Assembly (NCBI GenBank): GCA_003241055.1
Contig: QFOD01000038.1
Span: 1 to 18,690, forward strand
DNA length: 18,690 nucleotides
Origin: Roseateles depolymerans
GTDB taxonomy: Bacteria; Pseudomonadota; Gammaproteobacteria; Burkholderiales; Burkholderiaceae_C
Direction: 5' to 3'
Positions 1 through 7,652 of this stretch are shown in pieces. The notes under the pieces were generated by a model. It did not search any database. It was given only the letters and a program-made list of their open reading frames with translations, and was not told the origin of the DNA. A program made the translations under genes and the position numbers. The first letter of the stretch is position 1. Each line of letters starts with the position of its first letter.

Positions 1-4
1 ACCC

Positions 5-95
5 GGAGAGGTGGCAGAGTGGTTGAATGTACCTGACTCGAAATCAGGCAGGCGTTTATAGCGCCTCGGGGGTTCGAATCCCCCCCTCTCCGCCA
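5..95 (+). tRNA. tRNA-Ser (anticodon CGA)
   Basis: Complete class II tRNA. The acceptor strand GGAGAGG (5-11) pairs with CCTCTCC (85-91), followed by G92 and an encoded CCA (93-95). The anticodon stem CCTGA/TCAGG (32-36/44-48) encloses the loop CTCGAAA, with anticodon CGA at 39-41, which reads UCG serine codons. The long variable arm (GGCG...CGCC within 49-67) is the serine/leucine hallmark. The T arm is GGGGG-TTCGAAT-CCCCC (68-84). It is intact and followed by its own terminator. tRNA-Ser genes are common integration targets for genomic islands, which fits the defence genes downstream. Confidence 0.97.
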
Positions 96-107
96 GATAC
101 TTGAACT

Positions 108-134
108 AAGCCCTTGAATTTCAAGGGCTTTTTT
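108..134 (+). terminator. Rho-independent terminator of the tRNA-Ser gene
   Basis: A perfect 10-bp stem, AAGCCCTTGA (108-117) with TCAAGGGCTT (121-130), has a 3-base loop and runs into a six-T tract (129-134). It lies 12 bases after the CCA end, so it should end the tRNA transcript and insulate it from the island. Confidence 0.9.
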
Positions 135-148
135 CATTTGTGGCCTGG

Positions 149-172
149 CTGGTATGCCATCTGGTATGCCAT
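149..172 (+). repeat. 12-bp tandem direct repeat downstream of tRNA
   Basis: Two exact back-to-back copies of CTGGTATGCCAT (149-160 and 161-172), just after the tRNA terminator. Each copy contains TGGTATGCCA, a near-palindrome. Short direct repeats beside a tRNA 3' end resemble arm-type integrase or excisionase sites, but no integrase gene follows here, so that role is inferred. The repeat itself is certain. Confidence 0.55.
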
Positions 173-593
173 CGGGGGCTGGCTGCTGCTGGATCCATCT
201 GGACGGGGGCGCGTCTGCCTTGCTGGTCAGAGCGTTTGGATGCCATAGGAGCCAAGCGGGCAGGACGCGGTCCCTCGAAGCACTTATATCGATGTGGCAC
301 ACAGATGCGTTGGATCTGTGCTGCAAAGCGTGCTGTACGATCGCTTCAACTTTTCTACAAGCTCAAGACTCCCTGTTGCGATGAGGGCCATCGGCAGCAG
401 CTGGTTATGGTGGTGATCTTGGTGCCGTAGCGTCCTGATGGCCGCTCTGCAGAGATCTGCAGGTGGATGGGCTGCCTCGAACGGAGATGGTTATTAAAAT
501 GCAGCCCTTGTGTGATCATGATGGTAGTGTTCGGGGGTTGCCGGTAGACCGCAGGCTTTCCCCTAGAGTTCGTACAAGGAATTACTGACCCGG
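173..593. other. Non-coding spacer between tRNA/repeat and the BREX operon
   Basis: No convincing gene is found on either strand over about 420 bases. The short open frames here have unnatural composition, no recognisable domain and no good ribosome binding site. The stretch contains a perfect 7-2-7 inverted repeat (447-462) and an A/T-rich patch near 491-500. It must hold the operon promoter if the operon starts at the WYL regulator, but no clear -35/-10 pair could be fixed by eye. It may be decayed island DNA. Confidence 0.6.
447..462. promoter_or_regulatory. Inverted repeat, candidate BrxR operator
   Basis: CTGCAGA-GA-TCTGCAG is a perfect inverted repeat with 7-bp arms and a 2-bp spacer, about 160 bases upstream of the WYL regulator gene. 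WYL-domain BrxR proteins are dimeric wHTH regulators that bind inverted repeats upstream of their own gene. Assigning this site to BrxR is inference. A short palindrome can occur by chance, and no second copy was noticed closer to the gene. Confidence 0.3.
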
Positions 594-626
594 ATGAGTG
601 ATCTTTCCCCGGTATCGCACGGATGA
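594..626 (+). other. Possible 10-codon leader ORF overlapping brxR start
   Basis: ATG at 594 opens a 10-codon frame (MSDLSPVSHG) whose TGA (624-626) overlaps the regulator's ATG (623-625) as ATGA. An AAGGA lies at 576-580, but 13 bases from this ATG is longer than ideal. The regulator's own start has no obvious Shine-Dalgarno, so coupled translation from this leader is conceivable. It may equally be chance. Confidence 0.2.
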
Positions 627-1537
627 CGAACGAACAGCTTGCAGATCTAACCCAGCCACAACGCGACCGGCTCGCGTTTGTGGAGTTGCGCGTGCGCTTC
701 ATCGGGGAGATACGCCGTCAGGACTTGGTCACGCGGTTTGGCATCCAGTCCGCCGCCGCATCCAGGGATCTGGCGCTGTACAAGAAGTTGGCCCCGGGCA
801 ACATCGACTACGACCCCAAGGGCAAGTCCTACGTCTTGGGGCCGGACTTCCGGCCCGTATTCGACTTTCCCCCAGAGCGGGTGCTGTCGTGGCTGACCCA
901 GGGCTTTGGCGATGGTGAGCCGATGCGGCTCAAGGCGTGGGTGATGAGCGAGAGCCCGTCACGGCTCACGCATCCGGATCTGGATGTGCTGGCGAGCGTG
1001 ACCCGTGCGATTCACCAGGAGTGTCCGCTCGGCATCGAGTACCACTCCATCTCCAGTGGCCGCACTGAACGGGAGATCGTCCCGTTCGCGCTGATCGACA
1101 ACGGCCTCCGTTGGCACGTCCGTGCATTCGACCGAAAGTCGCAGGAGTTCCGGGATTTCGTCATCACTCGGATCAAGCGCCCGGTGGTGCTCAAGGGTCA
1201 GCCCGTGGCGCCCCACGAGGCCAGTGATCAAGACATTCAGTGGACCCGGATCGTCGAACTGGAGCTGGTGCCACACCCAGACCAGCCCCGGCCGGAGATC
1301 ACCGAGATGGACTACAGCATGCAGGGTGGCGTGCTGCGGATGAAGCTGCGGGCAGCCACCGCCGGTTACATCCTTCGCCAATGGAGTGTGGACTGCACAC
1401 CCGACCACAGCTTGCGTGGGCACGAGTACCGGTTATGGCTGAAGGACCACCTGGCCATCTACGGCGTGCGCAACGCCGTGCTGGCGCCGGGCTACCGCTC
1501 CCCTGATCAACAACGGCTCGAAGCCGAGACGGACTGA
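623..1537 (+). CDS. brxR: WYL-domain transcriptional regulator (BrxR-like)
   Basis: 304-residue cytoplasmic DNA-binding regulator, probably the repressor of this operon. Residues about 1-75 look like a winged helix-turn-helix (RQDLVTRFGIQSAAASRDLALYKK is the helical core). Residues about 120-190 are a WYL domain, with the signature position reading W164-H165-V166 followed by RAFD and then FRDFVITRI. Residues about 205-290 fit the C-terminal WYL extension that often dimerises. WYL domains are thought to sense nucleic acids or nucleotide ligands. BrxR proteins with this architecture lead many BREX loci and bind upstream of their own gene. The gene is first in the run and ends 10 bases before the brxF start. 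ATG 623 is chosen because family homology begins there, although its ribosome binding site is weak. The family call is firm; the specific BrxR role rests on context. Confidence 0.88.
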   Translation: MTNEQLADLTQPQRDRLAFVELRVRFIGEIRRQDLVTRFGIQSAAASRDLALYKKLAPGNIDYDPKGKSYVLGPDFRPVFDFPPERVLSWLTQGFGDGEPMRLKAWVMSESPSRLTHPDLDVLASVTRAIHQECPLGIEYHSISSGRTEREIVPFALIDNGLRWHVRAFDRKSQEFRDFVITRIKRPVVLKGQPVAPHEASDQDIQWTRIVELELVPHPDQPRPEITEMDYSMQGGVLRMKLRAATAGYILRQWSVDCTPDHSLRGHEYRLWLKDHLAIYGVRNAVLAPGYRSPDQQRLEAETD

Positions 1538-1547
1538 GGGGATGAGC

Positions 1548-2003
1548 ATGCTCACAAAACTCGAACGACTCATTGGCGAAATCGGCGACCTCAACAGCAA
1601 GTTGATCCTGCTGGTCGGACCCAGCCGCAGTGGGAAGACCCAACTGCTGCGCCAGCTCGGCGCCAAGCTCAACATCGAGCCGCTCAACGTTGGCCTGGAG
1701 CTGGGGCGCCGTTTGGCCGCCACGCCGAACAACAAGCGCGGCTTCTCGGCAGGCGAACTGCTGCGGAAGATTGCGGACAAGGAACGAACGGAAGACCCGC
1801 TGTTGCTCGACAACCTCGAGTTGTTGTTCGAGCCCAGCCTGCAGATCAATCCGCTTGACCTCGTCAGGCGGCTGGCTCATTCCAAGCGCGTCGTGGCCGT
1901 CTGGCCTGGCGAGCTGCGCGGTGATCGCTTGGTGTACGCCGACATGAGCCACCCAGAACATCGTGACTACAGCCGTGATGGCGTGGTCGTACTCGAAATT
2001 TGA
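1548..2003 (+). CDS. brxF: BREX type III P-loop protein BrxF
   Basis: Small cytoplasmic NTP-binding protein (151 residues from ATG 1548) at the BrxF position of type III BREX, directly before brxC. A Walker A motif GPSRSGKT lies at residues 24-31 after a hydrophobic strand (LILLV). A hydrophobic strand with an acidic residue (LLLDN, about 85-89) is a plausible Walker B. The length matches the roughly 150 residues usual for BrxF. An earlier in-frame ATG at 1542 directly abuts the GAGGGG ribosome binding site (1536-1541), so ATG 1548, six bases from that site, is the more likely start. It probably works with BrxC; its exact biochemical role is not known to me. Its TGA (2001-2003) is 23 bases from the brxC start. 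Confidence 0.85.
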   Translation: MLTKLERLIGEIGDLNSKLILLVGPSRSGKTQLLRQLGAKLNIEPLNVGLELGRRLAATPNNKRGFSAGELLRKIADKERTEDPLLLDNLELLFEPSLQINPLDLVRRLAHSKRVVAVWPGELRGDRLVYADMSHPEHRDYSRDGVVVLEI

Positions 2004-2026
2004 AGCTACGGGGAAGAGAGAACCAT

Positions 2027-5000
2027 ATGGCCAAGAACATGAAATACGGAGATCTGATCCAGTTCGAGCAGATCGAGTCAGTCATTCAGCTGCTCGATGC
2101 CGGGCGCCCTGACGAAGCCAAGAAGCTCGTCGCCACCTATGTCATCTCCGATGACATGGCCGAGCGGATCTCCAAGCTCATGGTTCCCCAGCTCAGCTTT
2201 GACGACTCGGTCGATCACAAGGGCGTGCTGATCGTCGGCAACTACGGCACCGGTAAATCGCACTTGATGTCGGTGCTGTCGTTGGTGGCTGAAGACGCCG
2301 CTTACGCGCCGATGATCCGCCACCCGAAAGTCGCCGAAGCGGTTGCCCCGATCGCTGGCCGCTTCAAGGTGCTGCGCATCGAGGTGGGTGGGCTGCAGAT
2401 GCCGCTGCGCCAGATCATCACCCTGAAGCTTGAGCGCTTCCTCGAAAAGATCGGCGTCGACTACACCTTCCCGACCGCCGACAAGGAGCTCAACAACAAG
2501 GACTCCTTCGAGGAGATGATGGCCGCGTTCGCGGAGAAATTCCCGGACCAGGGCGTGCTGCTGGTGGTCGACGAGTTCCTGGAGTACCTGCAATCCCGTC
2601 GCGACCACGAGTTGGTGCAGGACCTGGCCATCCTGCGGCAGATCGGCGAAGTCACCAAGCACTTGAAGTTCCGCTTCGTAGCCGGCGTGCAGGAAGCCAT
2701 CTTCGACAGCGTGCGCTTCCAGCACGTTGCCGACAGCATGCGCCGCGTCAACGAACGCTTCACCCAAATCCTCATCGATCGCCAGGACGTGAGCTTCGTC
2801 GTTTCTGCACGCCTGCTCAAGAAGACCGCTGACCAGCAAAATAAGATTCGCGAATACCTTACGCCGTTCGCCAAGTTCTACGGCTCCATGAACGAGCGCA
2901 TGGACGAGTACGTTCGGCTGTTCCCGGTGCACCCGGACTACCTGAAGACCTTCGAGCAGATCCACTTCACCGAGAAGCGCGGCGCGCTCAAGACCATCGA
3001 GGCTGCCATGCTGGCCATCCTCGACCAGGAAGTGCCCGCCGACAAGCCGCTGTTCATCAGCTACGAGAGTTTCTGGAACACCATCAAGGCCAACTCGGTC
3101 TTGCGCGCCGACCCTAACATCAAAGAAGTCATGCGCGTCTCCGAAGTGCTGGAGTCCCGCGTACAGCAGGCCTTCACGCGCCCGGCCTACAAGGCAATGG
3201 CACTGCGCGTCATCAACGCGTTGGCCGTGCACCGTTTGACCACGGGCGGCGATATCCATGTACCCATTGGCCCCACGGCTGCCGAGCTGCGAGACGCCCT
3301 GTGCCTGTTCCAGCCGGGTGTGGAGGACATGCCGGGCGACCCGGCCGAGAACCTGCTGTCGATGGTGCAGACAGTGATGCGGGAAGTGCTGAAGACCGTC
3401 AACGGCCAGTTCATCTCCAAGGCGCCGGACACCGAGCAGTACTACCTCGACCTCAAGAAGGACATTGACTACGACGCGCAGATTGAAAAGCGCGCCGAAG
3501 CCCTGTCCGACGACGCGCTGGACCGCGCCTACTACAGCGCCATCAAGGCGCTGATGGAATGCAGCGACGACCTGCGTTACCCCGGCTTCCAGATCTGGCA
3601 GTACCAGATCGAATGGCAGGAGCGCCGTGTCGAGCGCATGGGCTACCTGTTCTTTGGCGCCCCGAATGACCGGCCCACGGCACAGCCTGAGCGCGACTTC
3701 TACATCTACTTCATCCAGCCTTTCGACAGGCCGAAGTTCAGCGATGCCAACCTGGCGGACGAGGTGTTCTTCCGTCTGAAGTCACCCGACGAAGACTACA
3801 AGCGCTACCTGTCGCAATACGCGGCGGCACTGGATCTGGCATCCACCGCCAGCGGTGGCGCGAAGGCCGTCTACCTATCCAAAGCCCAGGACTCGCTGCG
3901 GTCCATGAGCAAGTGGCTGCAAGAAAAGCAGATGACCGCTTTCGAAGTCACACACCAAGGCAAGACCAAGACGCTGCAGGACTGGGCCAAGGGCGTATCG
4001 TTGCGCGAGCGGGCCCGTCTCGGCCCGGAAGAGCGCATCAACTTCCGCGACGTAGTGAACGTCATTTCGGGCCTGGTACTGGGCCAGCGTTTCGGCGATC
4101 TCGCGCCGGAATACCCCAGCTTCTCGGTGCTGGTCACCGAGGCCAACCGCAAGCAACTGATCGGCAACGCACTGCGCGCTCTGGCCGGCGGTACGCGCAC
4201 CAAGGATGCTGCGGCCATGCTTGATGCGCTGGAACTGCTTGATGGCGACCGTGTCGATCCGGCCAACTCCCGCTACGCGCAGGAAGTGCTGAACCGGCTC
4301 AAAGCCAAGGGCCACGGCCAGGTGCTCAACCGCAACGAACTGCTGTCAGGCTCGTCCGACATTGAGTATTTCGCACCGATCAAGTACCGGCTGGAACCCG
4401 ACCTGCTGGTCACCGTGTTGGGTGGACTGGTCTATTCCGGTGACATCGTGCTGTCGATCACCGGCGACAAGATCGACTCCGGCAAGCTGAGCCAACTGGC
4501 AGAACGCTCGCTGGAGGAACTCAAGCAGTTCAAACACATCGAGGCGCCCAAGGAGATCAACCTCGCCGTTTTGCGCGCCTTGTTCGAGTTGTTCGACCTG
4601 CCGTCCGGCCTGGCCCAGAAGGCCAGCCAGGGCGACATTGAACCGGTCATCAAACTGCAGGAGAAAGTCAGCGTGCTGGTGCCGCGCGTGCTCAAGGCCG
4701 GCTCCGACCTGCAGCAAGGCAAGCTCGGTTTCTGGGGCCAGAACCTGCTGCGTGAGGAAGAAGCCAAGGACTGGTACGCCCGGCTCGATTCGCTGAAGAA
4801 ATTCACCGAGTCGCTGACACCCTACAACACCGTCGGCAAACTCAAGAACCTGCGCGTCACCGAGGAAGACCTGGACGGCCAGAAAAAGAACCTGGAAATC
4901 CTGGCTGCCGTCGAGCGTCTGCTCGAACTGGTGGCGGAGCTGGGCAGCACGGCGTCCTACCTCTCGCAGGCCGAGATGGTGTTGCCCGCCGAGCACCCGT

Positions 5001-5779
5001 GGCTGAAACAGGCTGAAGCCGCCCGCAAGGCCATCTTCGAGAAGATCAGCCAGGACCGCAGCGCCGAGCACGCCGTCCTGATCCTGGGTAATGGCCGGCA
5101 GACACTGGCCCAGCTCAAGAAGGACTACATCACCGCCTACATCGCCAGCCACAGCAAGGCGCGCCTCGGCGTGGCCGAGGACAAGACCCGCAATGCCCTG
5201 CGCAAGGACGACCGCCTGCTGGCACTGCGCGTGCTGGCCGGCGTATCGCTGATGCCCACCAGCCAGCTCACCGCCTTCGAGGAATCCCTCAACGGCCTGA
5301 AGAGCTGCTCATCGCTGGATGAGCCGACGCTGGTCACGGCCGCGGTCTGCCCGCACTGCCAGTTCCGCCCGGCTGCTGAGCAACTGGAACTGCTGCCCGC
5401 CGCCAACCGCCTGCACAAGCTGGACGATGACCTGGATGAGTTGCTGGCCAACTGGCAGCAGACCCTGCTGGAAAACCTGGAAGACCCGTTCACCCAGGAC
5501 AGCCTGGGCCTGTTGCCCGCAGCAAGCAAGAAGTTGATCGACGCCTTCCTGACCTCACGCAAGCTGCCGGAGCCCTTGACTCAAGAGTTCGCCAACGCCG
5601 TGCAAGAGGCCCTGTCGGGGCTGGAGAAGATCGCTGTCAAGGGCGACGAGATCAAGCAGGCACTGCTGCAAGGCGGCTCGCCGGCCATGCCGGATGAGCT
5701 GCGCAAGCGCTTCGATGCCTTTATGAACGAACGCTGCAAAGGCAAGGATGCCACCAAGCTGCGCTTCGTGATCGAGTGA
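2027..5779 (+). CDS. brxC: BREX P-loop ATPase BrxC (DUF6079 family)
   Basis: Very large (1250 residues) cytoplasmic ATPase, a core BREX component in nearly all types. The N terminus has Walker A GNYGTGKS (71-78, catalytic K77) and a Walker B strand ending in D182-E183 (LLVVDEFLEYLQSRRD), in the AAA/ORC-like fold expected of BrxC/PglY. The rest is mostly helical with coiled-coil-like stretches. A CPHC pair (C1108 and C1111) sits in the C-terminal part, as in a zinc-ribbon half-site. BrxC is needed for BREX defence, probably as part of the DNA methylation and recognition complex. ATG 2027 has GGGAAGAGAG about 6 bases upstream. A start at 2000, overlapping the brxF stop, is possible but less typical. 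The gene ends 4 bases before the AlbA_2 gene. Confidence 0.93.
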   Translation: MAKNMKYGDLIQFEQIESVIQLLDAGRPDEAKKLVATYVISDDMAERISKLMVPQLSFDDSVDHKGVLIVGNYGTGKSHLMSVLSLVAEDAAYAPMIRHPKVAEAVAPIAGRFKVLRIEVGGLQMPLRQIITLKLERFLEKIGVDYTFPTADKELNNKDSFEEMMAAFAEKFPDQGVLLVVDEFLEYLQSRRDHELVQDLAILRQIGEVTKHLKFRFVAGVQEAIFDSVRFQHVADSMRRVNERFTQILIDRQDVSFVVSARLLKKTADQQNKIREYLTPFAKFYGSMNERMDEYVRLFPVHPDYLKTFEQIHFTEKRGALKTIEAAMLAILDQEVPADKPLFISYESFWNTIKANSVLRADPNIKEVMRVSEVLESRVQQAFTRPAYKAMALRVINALAVHRLTTGGDIHVPIGPTAAELRDALCLFQPGVEDMPGDPAENLLSMVQTVMREVLKTVNGQFISKAPDTEQYYLDLKKDIDYDAQIEKRAEALSDDALDRAYYSAIKALMECSDDLRYPGFQIWQYQIEWQERRVERMGYLFFGAPNDRPTAQPERDFYIYFIQPFDRPKFSDANLADEVFFRLKSPDEDYKRYLSQYAAALDLASTASGGAKAVYLSKAQDSLRSMSKWLQEKQMTAFEVTHQGKTKTLQDWAKGVSLRERARLGPEERINFRDVVNVISGLVLGQRFGDLAPEYPSFSVLVTEANRKQLIGNALRALAGGTRTKDAAAMLDALELLDGDRVDPANSRYAQEVLNRLKAKGHGQVLNRNELLSGSSDIEYFAPIKYRLEPDLLVTVLGGLVYSGDIVLSITGDKIDSGKLSQLAERSLEELKQFKHIEAPKEINLAVLRALFELFDLPSGLAQKASQGDIEPVIKLQEKVSVLVPRVLKAGSDLQQGKLGFWGQNLLREEEAKDWYARLDSLKKFTESLTPYNTVGKLKNLRVTEEDLDGQKKNLEILAAVERLLELVAELGSTASYLSQAEMVLPAEHPWLKQAEAARKAIFEKISQDRSAEHAVLILGNGRQTLAQLKKDYITAYIASHSKARLGVAEDKTRNALRKDDRLLALRVLAGVSLMPTSQLTAFEESLNGLKSCSSLDEPTLVTAAVCPHCQFRPAAEQLELLPAANRLHKLDDDLDELLANWQQTLLENLEDPFTQDSLGLLPAASKKLIDAFLTSRKLPEPLTQEFANAVQEALSGLEKIAVKGDEIKQALLQGGSPAMPDELRKRFDAFMNERCKGKDATKLRFVIE

Positions 5780-5783
5780 TGCC

Positions 5784-7652
5784 ATGACTAGAGACGAATT
5801 GATCACCCGCCTCCAGTCGATTGAATGGAGCGACATCGAGTTCAAGGAGGCAGCGTGGGCCGTGCCCAAGGATGCGTTGTCCACCGTCAGTGCCTTTGCC
5901 AACACGGCGGGCGGGCACTTGGTATTTGGCGTCAAACAGGCCAACGGCACGTTTACCGTCACCGGAGTCACCGATGCTGACAAGATGCAAAATGATTTCC
6001 TGGGGCAAGTGCGTGATACCAACAAAGTCAGCATTCGATTACCTATCAACGGCACGGTGCACCAACTGCCCGAAGGTATCGTCCTAGCGTTTTACATCCC
6101 TGAGGCATCTCGTCAGGAGAAACCTGTCTATCTCGACGGCAATCCGAAGAAGGCCCATGTCCGCCGGGGCGGGCGCGACGACACTTGCACCGGCGACGAA
6201 CTGCTGCGCTTCATCCGCGATGCGTCCGGCACTCGCTTCGATGCCGAACCGCTGGATGTCGATATCAGCCGCTGCTTCGACGAAGCCACCGTGCGCTGGT
6301 ATCGCGCGCGTTTCGCCGTCAGTAACCCCGGCAAGGATACCGCTGTCGATGACACCGTCTTCCTGCGCAACTGGGGCTTCCTCGTCGAGCAAGGCGGTGT
6401 ACTCCGTCCCACGCGTGCTGCCATCCTGGTGCTGGGTAGCGGAGAATACGTACGTCAGGTGTTGCCGCGCATGGCGGTGGACGTCCAGTTCTATCGCAAT
6501 GCCAGCGCAGAGTACGACTCGGCAGTGCGCTGGGCTGACCGCCTTACCGTGGAGGACAACCTCATCAAGGCATGGCAGGCCATCGTCGAGTTTTATTTCC
6601 GCCACAGCGAGCGCCCCTTTGCCGTGGATGCCAGCACCCTGCGCCGCGACGACGATCCGCCTGACTACATCTCCTTCCGTGAATCCGCCATCAATCTGCT
6701 GATTCATCAGGACTTCGGCGATACCACCCGCGTGCCTGTCATCCGCTTTTTCCGCGATCAGACCGAATTCTTTAATCCCGGTGACGCCTTCGCCACGCGC
6801 GAGCAGCTGCTTGATCCGGGCGACAAGGACGTACGTAACCCCAGCATCGTCAATGCCTTCCGCCGTATAGGCCTATCTGATCAGGGCGGCACCGGTGTCC
6901 GTGCCATCTTCGACGGCTGGCGCAGGCTGGGCTACTTACCGCCTGAGATCGAGAACCACAAGGCCGAAAAGAGCTTCCGTCTGCGGCTGCGCAAGGAAAA
7001 GCTCATCACCGAAGCCCAGCTTCTGGCGCAGGCAAACCTGGGCGTACACCTGTCCGCGCAGGAAGCCGACGTTTTCGCCTACCTCACTCGCAAGGGTCAG
7101 ATCGACCTGATCGACGTGAAGGCGCTCACCGGCCTGTCCGGCTCGGACGCCCGCCAGCTTGTGCAGCGGCTCACTGTACAAGCCCTGCTAGTGGCGCAAG
7201 GCGAAACCGGCAACTTGTTCAGTCTGGCCGAGCACCTGCGTACCCGTTTCCTGCCAGAAACGCCCGATCAGACTGAAATTAGTGAAGAAAATCAACACCC
7301 TGGCGCGGAAGTGGCGGCAACCGGCACGACTGTACAAGCCATCGTTCAAGCGACTGCACAAGCCGCCTCGGGGCAGACAACGCTTGTGCAGTCGCTTGTG
7401 CAGTTGTCCGCCATCCAGTGGCAGGTCGTGGCCTTCACCGACGCGCCGCGCTCCATCACCGAACTTTTGAGTCACGTCGGCCTGAAACAGCGTGCCCACT
7501 TCAAGAGCCAGCATCTGGATGCGTTGCTGGCCGGTGGCATCCTGCGCATGACCGTGCCGGACAAGCCCACTTCGCCGGTTCAGCGGTATGTGCTGACCGA
7601 AGCGGGCATCCAGCTCAAGCTGCTGCACGAACAACAAGAGGCAGCGCCATGA
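5784..7652 (+). CDS. AlbA_2 (Schlafen-type)/GHKL ATPase-like protein, RecG-related COG2865 type
   Basis: 622-residue protein of the family often mis-titled 'RecG-like helicase'. It has no helicase motifs. Residues about 10-140 are an AlbA_2/Schlafen domain (IEFKEAAW, then SAFANTAGGHLVFGV at 36-50). Residues about 290-400 match the HATPase_c_4 region: E300...N304...HQDF as N-box, FNPG, and GGTG at 368-371. A Gln/Val-rich repeat linker follows (about 510-545, with an exact 12-nt tandem repeat at 7381-7404), then a C-terminal winged helix (VGLKQRAHF...GGILRMTVPDKP...RYVLTEAG). Schlafen/AlbA_2 domains can bind or cleave nucleic acid; activity here is unproven. It is not one of the six canonical type III BREX genes, yet lies 4 bases after brxC and overlaps the next gene by ATGA. 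It is most likely an accessory defence or regulatory protein carried inside the operon. Confidence 0.82.
   Translation: MTRDELITRLQSIEWSDIEFKEAAWAVPKDALSTVSAFANTAGGHLVFGVKQANGTFTVTGVTDADKMQNDFLGQVRDTNKVSIRLPINGTVHQLPEGIVLAFYIPEASRQEKPVYLDGNPKKAHVRRGGRDDTCTGDELLRFIRDASGTRFDAEPLDVDISRCFDEATVRWYRARFAVSNPGKDTAVDDTVFLRNWGFLVEQGGVLRPTRAAILVLGSGEYVRQVLPRMAVDVQFYRNASAEYDSAVRWADRLTVEDNLIKAWQAIVEFYFRHSERPFAVDASTLRRDDDPPDYISFRESAINLLIHQDFGDTTRVPVIRFFRDQTEFFNPGDAFATREQLLDPGDKDVRNPSIVNAFRRIGLSDQGGTGVRAIFDGWRRLGYLPPEIENHKAEKSFRLRLRKEKLITEAQLLAQANLGVHLSAQEADVFAYLTRKGQIDLIDVKALTGLSGSDARQLVQRLTVQALLVAQGETGNLFSLAEHLRTRFLPETPDQTEISEENQHPGAEVAATGTTVQAIVQATAQAASGQTTLVQSLVQLSAIQWQVVAFTDAPRSITELLSHVGLKQRAHFKSQHLDALLAGGILRMTVPDKPTSPVQRYVLTEAGIQLKLLHEQQEAAP

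Noticed and set aside
149..172. CRISPR array
   Set aside because: The two 12-bp copies are directly adjacent with no spacers, and no other regularly spaced repeats were noticed in the window.
140..430. Forward ORF of 96 codons after the tRNA (also a reverse ORF at 355-702)
   Set aside because: Odd composition, no ribosome site and no domain. It begins within the tandem repeat, and the reverse frame runs into the regulator gene.
508..536. TTGTGT as a possible -35 element for the operon
   Set aside because: No acceptable -10 hexamer lies at 16-18 bases; the sequence there is G-rich.
2078..3259. Long reverse-strand open frame (393 codons) inside brxC
   Set aside because: It is antisense to a strong Walker-motif ATPase gene. 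It arises from high G+C third-position bias and its His/Val/Leu-rich product matches no domain.
5784..7652. Calling this gene a RecG helicase
   Set aside because: No Walker A or DEAD-type helicase motifs are present. AlbA_2 and GHKL-like motifs explain it, and the RecG name in databases is a known mis-titling of this family.
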